Below are positions 9,956 through 15,197 of a stretch of DNA of 15,197 nt, in pieces. The stretch comes from Candidatus Buchananbacteria bacterium RIFCSPLOWO2_02_FULL_46_11b (GTDB taxonomy: Bacteria; Patescibacteriota; Patescibacteriia; Buchananbacterales; UBA6539), in NCBI GenBank assembly GCA_001817615.1, contig MHIR01000051.1, forward strand, positions 1,786 to 16,982, read 5' to 3'. The notes beneath the pieces are model-generated. The model did not search any database. It saw only the letters and a program-made list of their open reading frames with translations, and was not told the origin of the DNA. A program made the translations under genes and the position numbers. The stretch's first letter is position 1, and each line of letters begins with the position of its first letter.

Positions 9956-11158
9956 TTAAAGCCGCACCAACCGCCAGATTTTAATTTTGGTTTTTAAGTC
10001 TTTAACCAGATCATCAAGATTTTTGCCTTTAATTAAGATTTGGCTGGCGCGCACTTTGGCCAGATTACCGCTTTCATCGGTTAATTTTTCTTCTAATTTG
10101 ATTAGGTGGTAGCCCAGGCGGGTTTTTATAATCCCGCTTGTCTGGCCAATCTCCAGATTAAAGGCGGCGTTTTCAATTTCTAAAAGCATTTCGCCCCGGC
10201 CGAAATAACCCAGATCGCCGCCCTGCGCGCCGGTAATATCCTGGCTGTATAATCTGGCCAATTCGGCAAATGATTTTTGGCCGATTTTTATTTCTTCAAA
10301 AATCGCCTGAATCGTTCCCTCGGCTTGTTTGTTGTATTCACGGTCGGCGATTAAAGCCAGATCCAATTTATTTTTCAAAAGCATCGGCTTAATGATTTCG
10401 TTTTGAAAATCAGCCAAATGCCAGCCGTATAATTCTTTGATTTGTTTTTCCAAAGCCGCCTGATTGCCGATTTCTTTGATTAATTTCTGGGTTTGGGCCT
10501 TAATTTCTTCGGCCGCCGCCGTTATTTGATAATTTTTGGCCGCTTGTTCAATTATTTTTTCGTCAATCATCCTTTCCAGAACCGATTTTTTGGTTTGTTT
10601 TAAATCCGGCAAAGTCAAATTCGGGTTGAGCGCTTTTTGCTTAAGGTAAAAATTATTGACCGCGCTTACTTCTTTTTGCCATTGATAATAATAAATCGGC
10701 CGGCCGCCGACCAGCGCCGCCGGATAAGGGATAATTCTTGCAATCGCTCCCGCCGCTTGATTTTGCCAGGCAAATAAGTAAAGGCCGGCGCTGAAAATCA
10801 GAAAGAATAAAAATATCAGCGCCAAAACCAAAACCATGATTTTTAAAGGCGATTTTTTTCTGCCCGGAGGCAATAAGAGCCGCGGGGCGGGCGGCTTAAT
10901 CGGCCTGGCCGGCATCTTTGCCAAAATCGGCCTGGCTTTGGCGGCCTTTTCTTTTTTGACTTCGGCTGGTTTTAAAATCGGCTTAATTGAAGTCTTTGGC
11001 CGCGGGGCAATCGGCAAAATTGCCGCGGGTTTTGCCGGCTTGGGCAAAACCGCTTCCCTTTTTTCGGCAATCCAATTTAAAACAGTATTTCTTAATTTAG
11101 CCATCTCCGGATTAATGGGATTGGCGGCTTGATTTTTATCGGGTTTTATATCAGCCAT
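9956..11158 (-). CDS. Membrane-anchored parvulin-type peptidyl-prolyl isomerase with rearranged PpiC domain
   Basis: 400 residues. Residues 1-105 form a Pro/Lys/Ala-rich cytoplasmic tail, 106-130 a transmembrane helix, and the rest is extracytoplasmic. A SurA/PrsA-like N-domain spans about 145-275 (helical, with VLERMIDEKIIEQAAK). The parvulin core is 283-357: FAELARLYSQDITGAQGGDLGYFGRGEM (297-324, read around the GGDLGYFG block), then GQTSGIIKTRLGYHLIKLEE. The first parvulin strand, normally xHILI ahead of this core, is absent there and instead follows it as KVRASQILIKGKN (368-380), with Gln for the catalytic-site His. The protein should help fold exported proteins. ATG 11158 has no Shine-Dalgarno. 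It lies downstream of the FtsB-like gene and faces tRNA-Thr, with no clear terminator between. Confidence 0.88.
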   Translation of the reverse strand: MADIKPDKNQAANPINPEMAKLRNTVLNWIAEKREAVLPKPAKPAAILPIAPRPKTSIKPILKPAEVKKEKAAKARPILAKMPARPIKPPAPRLLLPPGRKKSPLKIMVLVLALIFLFFLIFSAGLYLFAWQNQAAGAIARIIPYPAALVGGRPIYYYQWQKEVSAVNNFYLKQKALNPNLTLPDLKQTKKSVLERMIDEKIIEQAAKNYQITAAAEEIKAQTQKLIKEIGNQAALEKQIKELYGWHLADFQNEIIKPMLLKNKLDLALIADREYNKQAEGTIQAIFEEIKIGQKSFAELARLYSQDITGAQGGDLGYFGRGEMLLEIENAAFNLEIGQTSGIIKTRLGYHLIKLEEKLTDESGNLAKVRASQILIKGKNLDDLVKDLKTKIKIWRLVRL

Positions 11159-11184
11159 AAATATTACCGATAAAATAAATTAGA

Positions 11185-11239
11185 AGTAAATCAAAAGCCC
11201 GCCGCTTTTAATTTACTCATAATTTACTTTTAATTTACT
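11185..11239. repeat. Inverted repeat plus three AATTTACT units at 11-bp spacing
   Basis: AGTAAATCAAAAGC (11185-11198) pairs with GCTTTTAATTTACT (11204-11217) with one mismatch. AATTTACT then recurs at 11210, 11221 and 11232, exactly 11 bp apart. It lies upstream of the parvulin gene and after the FtsB-like gene, so it may be a 3' hairpin, an operator or both. Confidence 0.6.
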
Positions 11240-11256
11240 CGTAACCACTTTTAGCT

Positions 11257-11649
11257 TTATTCAAAGAAATATTGCCACCATTTTTGCGGATTGGTTTTGG
11301 GTTTTTCCGCCGCGGCTTCGGTTTTATTTTGAGCCAGTTTATTTTTGGCTGAATCGGCAATCACCACCACCTTCTCCCCTTCTTTTTTCAGCCCCAAATC
11401 AACCCGCGCCTTTTCTTCAATATAGGCGGTGGAATTAAAATAATCAACCATCTGTTTTAATTCCAGATTGTCTTTTTCCAGCTGGCCGATTTCCGCCTTT
11501 AAACCGCCGATTTCCCGGTTAATTTGACGATTTTTTTGGAAGCCGCGGCTGAAATTCATGATAATAAAAACCAGGCCAATCAATAAAGCCAAAAAGACGG
11601 CTTTGGTTTTCCAGCTGATTTTTGATTTTGGTTTTTCGTTTCTGATCAT
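11257..11649 (-). CDS. FtsB/DivIC-like septum formation initiator protein
   Basis: 130 residues, bitopic. It has a short basic cytoplasmic tail (1-15), a transmembrane helix (17-32) and a coiled coil (about 38-70: NRQINREIGGLKAEIGQLEK and onward). The conserved post-coil segment is STAYIEEKARVDLGLKKEGEKVVVI (73-97, read around RVDLG). This is the FtsB/DivIC pattern, where YIEExAR and the G-E-x-V strand bind FtsL/DivIB (FtsQ) in the divisome. A variable Lys/Ala-rich linker and an aromatic end (KWWQYFF) follow; aromatic ends of this sort are usual in Patescibacterial versions (recalled). The gene has the best promoter in the window and a leader of only about 12 bases without Shine-Dalgarno. Confidence 0.88.
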   Translation of the reverse strand: MIRNEKPKSKISWKTKAVFLALLIGLVFIIMNFSRGFQKNRQINREIGGLKAEIGQLEKDNLELKQMVDYFNSTAYIEEKARVDLGLKKEGEKVVVIADSAKNKLAQNKTEAAAEKPKTNPQKWWQYFFE

Positions 11650-11666
11650 TTGAGCAGGTTATTCAA

Positions 11667-11695
11667 ATTATAACATTTTTCTTAACTTGGTTCAA
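11667..11695 (-). promoter_or_regulatory. Strong promoter of the FtsB-like gene
   Basis: Minus strand TTGAAC (11695-11690), 17-base spacer, TATAAT (11672-11667) preceded by TGT: near-consensus -35 and perfect extended -10. The start codon is 17 bases beyond the -10. Confidence 0.85.
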
Positions 11696-11703
11696 TTTTT
11701 TAA

Positions 11704-11757
11704 AAGTAAATCAAGCGAGTTAAGTAAATTAAGTGAATTAAGCGGCTTAATTTACTT
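11704..11757. repeat. AAGTAAATYAAG repeat cluster overlapping the bPH2 stop codon
   Basis: AAGTAAATCAAG (11704-11715), AAGTAAATTAAG (11722-11733), and CTTAATTTACTT (11746-11757), which is the perfect complement of the second with a 12-base loop. The right arm covers the bPH2 stop codon (11752-11754). Same family as 2038-2064 and 11185-11217. It could form a weak terminator or stabilising 3' hairpin. Confidence 0.6.
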
Positions 11758-12390
11758 TTTTTCTTTAGACTCTTCCGGCTCGTCCGACTCTTCTAAAATC
11801 TGCTTGAATTTGTCCTCGCCCAAACCGGCTTTGATTTTTTTGACTAAATTGACCAATTCTTGCGCCGAAAGGCTGGTCGTGTCAAATTTTTCCCGCAAAG
11901 TGTCGGCTTTTAGCTGTAAAATCAGCTGCTGAATCTTTTGGGGCTGGGGAATATTTCTGATTTCAATCGCGGTTTTGCTCTCCGCGATCGTAATCCTGAC
12001 GGTGCCGCACCTGGCAAACGTCTGCCAAACGCCTTTAATTTGGTAAAAAACATCCTGAATTTTTATCAAAGGCTCGCTGGAAACAATCCGGGTAAAAACG
12101 CCCTGCTGGTCAACGTCAATAAGGCGCTGGTTAGTAATGATAAAAACGCGGTAATACCAGACGATAAACAGCCGCAGCGCCCAAACCAGGCCGAGAAGCA
12201 AACTGGCAAAAAAAATCGCGGCGCCGAGATTGCCCCGGGCAAACAGGGGAAAAAGAAAAAAGAACGGCGCCAGAATTAAAATTAAAGGCGGAATTAAGGC
12301 AAAAAAAAGCTGGTTTTTTGACTGGCGGACGGCTTGAATGAACTGTTCATCGTCGTTTAAAATCAAATTTTTGCAGGCTAAATTAGGCAT
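11752..12390 (-). CDS. bPH2-domain (bacterial pleckstrin-homology-like) membrane protein
   Basis: 212 residues. After a short polar start, two hydrophobic segments (28-50 and 56-78) form a hairpin anchor. The bPH2 signature follows: YYRVFIITNQRLIDVDQQGVFTR (79-101, read across the NQRLI turn), then EPLIKIQDVFYQIKGVWQTF and GTVRITI. YxITNQRL is the usual opening of such YdbS/YdbT-like domains, which face the cytoplasm and whose ligands are largely unknown. A charged helical tail (163-212) ends in an acidic Glu/Asp/Ser stretch and KEKK. Its ATG overlaps the end of the P-ATPase gene by eight bases (ATGCCTAA), so translation is probably coupled. There is no Shine-Dalgarno of its own. The domain call is good; the biological role is unknown. 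Confidence 0.82.
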   Translation of the reverse strand: MPNLACKNLILNDDEQFIQAVRQSKNQLFFALIPPLILILAPFFFLFPLFARGNLGAAIFFASLLLGLVWALRLFIVWYYRVFIITNQRLIDVDQQGVFTRIVSSEPLIKIQDVFYQIKGVWQTFARCGTVRITIAESKTAIEIRNIPQPQKIQQLILQLKADTLREKFDTTSLSAQELVNLVKKIKAGLGEDKFKQILEESDEPEESKEKK

Positions 12391-15079
12391 AAGCTTTTAT
12401 TTTTTTAACGATAAAATAAAATTTGGCGATTTCAATGCCGGCAATCTGCAAGAAAACCACCCCGGCAATCAAGGCCCAGTCAAAAAAGGCCAGATTTACA
12501 GTTTGAAAAATTGACTGTAAATGAGGCTCGTAAATTGCCAGAAGCTGAAGGAAAAAACCCAGGCCGACAGCGCCAAGGAGATAGAGATTGGTTAAAGGAT
12601 TTTGGCTGAATATTGAATGCCGCAAACTGCGGCAAGAAAAAACATAGGCCAAAGAATCAACGCCCAAAAGCGCGAAAATCAAAGTGCGGATGTAGTTTAT
12701 GGAATACAGACCGCTTTTTGACAAGTAATAAAACAAGCCCAAGAGCGCGAGATTGACGAAAAGCCCGATGATAAAAATCAACGTCTTCATTTCCCGATCC
12801 ATGATTTTTTTGTCTTTTTTTCGCGGTTTTTCTCGCATAATTTCTTTCTCCCCTTTTTCAAAAATCAAAGCCAAATTCGGCAGGCCGTCGTCAATTAAAT
12901 TAATCCAGATAATCTGGGCGGGCAAAATCGGCAAGGGCAGGGCTAAAATCAATGACCCGACGACTAAAATTATTTCCGAGAAGCTGTCGGCCAAAAGATA
13001 TAAAATAATTTTTTTAATATTGTCAAAAATGACCCGGCCCTGGCGGATGGCCGAAACGATAGTTTTAAAATTATCATCCAATAAAATAATATCCGAGGTT
13101 TCCTTGGCTACGTCCGTGCCGGAGTTCAGGGCAATGCCGACATCGGCGGCTTTCAGGGCCGGCGCGTCATTGACGCCGTCGCCGGTCATGGCCACCACCT
13201 GTCCCTGATCCTGCCAGGCTTTGATAATTCTTAATTTATGGCGCGGTTCAACCCGGGCATAGATGTCAATGATTTTTATTCTTTTGGCCAATTCTTCGTC
13301 GCTTAATTGGTCCAAGTCAGCGCCCGCCAGAATATTTTTTTCTTCAATTTTTATGCCCAGCTCCGAGACAATCGCCTTGGCCGTCAATTTATGGTCGCCG
13401 GTGACAATAATCGGGCGAATGCCGGCCTTTTTAGCTAAAGCCATGGTTTCTTTGGCTTCCGGGCGCAGCGGATCTTTTAAGGCGATAAAACCGACGAAGG
13501 TCAAATCGCTTAATTCTTTATTTAAATCGGCATTTTTGTCCGGCGGCAGCTGCTTGTAAGCGAAAGCCAAAAGCCTTAATCCCTGCTTGGTTAAATTTTC
13601 ATATTTGGCCTTTAAAGATTTTAAAAGCGGCTCGTCAATTAATTTTTTTTCGCGGCCGGTTCTTATTTTTGAGCACATGGCCAAAACCATTTCCGGCGCC
13701 CCCTTGGCATAGATGACATTTTTTTCCGGATCCAGGCGATTAAGGGTGGCCATGTATTTGGTTTCCGAGGAAAAAGCGAGCTCCTTCAGTCTTGATTGCC
13801 GCCCCTTTATTTTTTCATAAGGAATGCCCGATTCAATCGCGGCCATAAGAAGCGCGCTTTCCGTCGGATCGCCGATAACGCGCCATTGATTAAGCTCGTC
13901 TTGGGGATTTTCAATGACCGCGTTATTGCAAAGCAAGGCGATTTTTATGATTAAATCATGATCTTCCAGACTGGCGTTGTCTTCGTAGGGATGAGCGTGT
14001 TTAATCGGCAAATCCTGCCCGATGGTGACGATTTTAGCCACTTGCATTTTGCCTTCAGTTAAAGTCCCGGTTTTATCCGAGCAAATAATGGAAACGCTGC
14101 CTAAAGTTTCAGCCGCGATCAGCCGGCGGATTAAGGCTTTTTCTTTCAAAATTGCCTGCATGCCAACCGCCAAAATCGCCGTCACGGAAACCAGCAAGCC
14201 TTCGGGAATAGCCGCCACGGCCACGGCCGCGGCCAGATTAAGCATGCCTTCGCGAGCCGCTTCTCCAAAACCGAATATCGGCCGGCCCTGAATCTTGCCT
14301 AAAATGACGATTAGGCCGCAGATAAAAATCACGACATAAGTTAAATTCTTGGAAAAAACCGCCAATTGTTTTTGTAGCGGCGTTTTTTCTTCTTTAGTAT
14401 CTTTAATCAACTGGGTAATCTGGCCCAATTCGGTATTAAGGCCGGTTTCGCAAACAATAGCTGCCGCTTTGCCGCGCGAAACCACAGTGCCGGAATAAAC
14501 CATGTTTTCCCTTTCGGCTAAAGGCGCGCCCCGGGCCAAAACCTTCAAAGTTTTATTTGAAGGCATTGATTCGCCGGTCAGGGACGCTTCCGTTGCCTGA
14601 AAATCCTGGACAGTTATCAGCCGGCAATCGGCCGAAATTTTATCGCCCGGCGCCAAAAAAATTATATCGCCAGACACCAACTCCGAAGCCTTAATCAGGA
14701 TTTCATTGCCGTCCCTTAAGACTTTGGCTTTTTGCTCAACCAGCCGGCGCAGATAAGCGATTGATTTATTGGCTTTATTTTCCTGGTAAAACCCCAGAAT
14801 CGTATTAAGGAAAACCGCCGCCAGGATAATGCCCATATCCACGAAATCCTGTAAAATAAAAGAGATTGCCGCGGCGGCAAGCAAGACGTAAACCAAGGGA
14901 CTTTTAAATTGACTTAAAAGAATGATTAAAGCCCCCAGGCGTTTTTCTTCCGGCAGCTTGTTTGAGCCGTATTTTTCCCGCCGCGCCTTGACTTTAGCGC
15001 TAGACAAGCCGTTTTGATCGGCTTGCAGCTTGTGAAAAATTTTATCAATCGGCAAGGCGTGCCAAAGGATTTTTTCCAT
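12383..15079 (-). CDS. P-type (Ca2+-ATPase-like, P2) cation-transporting ATPase
   Basis: 898 residues from ATG 15079. The order is: N-terminal cation-ATPase domain (5-55), first membrane pairs (about 60-96), actuator domain with TGES (168-171), the M4 IPEGLL (291-296), the phosphorylation motif DKTGT (D335), KGAPE of the nucleotide domain (459-463), TGDH (560-563), GDGVNDAP (633-640) and the C-terminal membrane domain. By comparison with SERCA, site II ligands are kept (E293, N727, D731), whereas site I has Ser699 for Asn768 and Asp730 for Thr799. One Ca2+ or Mn2+ per cycle, as in PMR1-type pumps, is therefore likely (inference). Upstream in-frame ATGs exist, but the promoter lies within that stretch. 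No Shine-Dalgarno. It is co-transcribed with the bPH2 gene. Confidence 0.93.
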   Translation of the reverse strand: MEKILWHALPIDKIFHKLQADQNGLSSAKVKARREKYGSNKLPEEKRLGALIILLSQFKSPLVYVLLAAAAISFILQDFVDMGIILAAVFLNTILGFYQENKANKSIAYLRRLVEQKAKVLRDGNEILIKASELVSGDIIFLAPGDKISADCRLITVQDFQATEASLTGESMPSNKTLKVLARGAPLAERENMVYSGTVVSRGKAAAIVCETGLNTELGQITQLIKDTKEEKTPLQKQLAVFSKNLTYVVIFICGLIVILGKIQGRPIFGFGEAAREGMLNLAAAVAVAAIPEGLLVSVTAILAVGMQAILKEKALIRRLIAAETLGSVSIICSDKTGTLTEGKMQVAKIVTIGQDLPIKHAHPYEDNASLEDHDLIIKIALLCNNAVIENPQDELNQWRVIGDPTESALLMAAIESGIPYEKIKGRQSRLKELAFSSETKYMATLNRLDPEKNVIYAKGAPEMVLAMCSKIRTGREKKLIDEPLLKSLKAKYENLTKQGLRLLAFAYKQLPPDKNADLNKELSDLTFVGFIALKDPLRPEAKETMALAKKAGIRPIIVTGDHKLTAKAIVSELGIKIEEKNILAGADLDQLSDEELAKRIKIIDIYARVEPRHKLRIIKAWQDQGQVVAMTGDGVNDAPALKAADVGIALNSGTDVAKETSDIILLDDNFKTIVSAIRQGRVIFDNIKKIILYLLADSFSEIILVVGSLILALPLPILPAQIIWINLIDDGLPNLALIFEKGEKEIMREKPRKKDKKIMDREMKTLIFIIGLFVNLALLGLFYYLSKSGLYSINYIRTLIFALLGVDSLAYVFSCRSLRHSIFSQNPLTNLYLLGAVGLGFFLQLLAIYEPHLQSIFQTVNLAFFDWALIAGVVFLQIAGIEIAKFYFIVKKIKAYA

Positions 15080-15101
15080 AATAATTTTAATGACAAGTCT
15101 G

Positions 15102-15116
15102 ATTATATTATAACAT
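15102..15116 (-). promoter_or_regulatory. Promoter of the P-ATPase/bPH2 unit
   Basis: Minus strand TGT-TATAAT (15115-15107), a perfect extended -10, with a second overlapping TATAAT (15107-15102). The -35 region is weak and is occupied by the inverted repeat at 15127-15149. The leader is about 20 bases. Confidence 0.7.
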
Positions 15117-15126
15117 AAAAATAAAA

Positions 15127-15149
15127 GATTTGCCATCTTATGGCAAATC
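15127..15149 (-). terminator. 10-bp inverted repeat: terminator of an upstream gene or operator
   Basis: GATTTGCCAT (15127-15136), CTT, ATGGCAAATC (15140-15149), perfectly paired. On the minus strand it is followed by CTTTTATTTTTAT, which suits termination of a gene lying beyond 15150. It also covers the -35 position of the P-ATPase promoter, so it could be a repressor site. The last 48 bases (15150-15197) are too short to identify a gene. Confidence 0.5.
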
Positions 15150-15197
15150 AATTCCTCTAATCAACCGGAAATGAAATTAGGGCCGGCAAAACTTGGG

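Noticed and set aside
15080..15151. 24-codon hydrophobic N-terminal extension of the P-ATPase
   Set aside because: The extended -10 (15115-15107) and the inverted repeat lie within it, and P2 ATPases normally begin close to MEKILWHAL.

Overview
The window looks like part of a small, AT-leaning bacterial genome of the Candidate Phyla Radiation (Patescibacteria) type. This is inferred from gene content and style. There is a short Oxa1-type YidC, ftsE-ftsX, a FtsB/DivIC-like septum protein, a membrane-anchored parvulin with its first strand at the C-terminus, a Ca2+-type P-ATPase, many small single-pass membrane proteins, tRNAs without encoded CCA, and almost no Shine-Dalgarno sequences. I cannot assign a species. 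Apart from an IS200-like transposase and two tRNAs on the + strand, all genes lie on the - strand.

Layout. 1-136: start of a lipoprotein with an Asp-box, cut by the window edge. 302-875: a single-gene IS200/Y1 transposase element between two near-identical hairpins. 906-1928: DNA polymerase III delta' (holB). 2122-4178: three tandem divergent paralogues of an unrecognised single-pass membrane protein, each with its own consensus promoter, strong Shine-Dalgarno and terminator; the one at 2122-2602 is frameshifted at a run of seven G. 4185-4668: non-coding, rich in dispersed repeats. 4669-7198: an apparent operon read downwards as beta-helix surface protein, YidC, short SPFH protein, 93-residue unknown. 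7353-7724: a tRNA-Gln(UUG) behind a consensus promoter and two broken tRNA-Gln copies interrupted by GC-rich hairpin elements. 7751-7874: a nested, MITE-like inverted repeat. 7901-9503: ftsE-ftsX. 9539-9928: + strand tRNA-Gly(CCC) and tRNA-Thr(CGU), again with palindromic elements and a tRNA-Gly remnant. 9956-11649: parvulin and FtsB-like protein. 11752-15079: P-type ATPase followed by an overlapping bPH2-domain gene.

How the genes relate. Most encode cell-envelope work: membrane insertion (YidC), septation (FtsE, FtsX, FtsB-like), extracytoplasmic folding (parvulin), ion homeostasis (P-ATPase), surface structure (beta-helix, lipoprotein). The three paralogues are the least explained part. 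They combine duplicated regulation with the only canonical ribosome-binding sites in the window. The second unusual feature is a set of palindromic elements sharing a CCCGCC-gaa ... GGCGGG plan that sit in or against tRNA genes.
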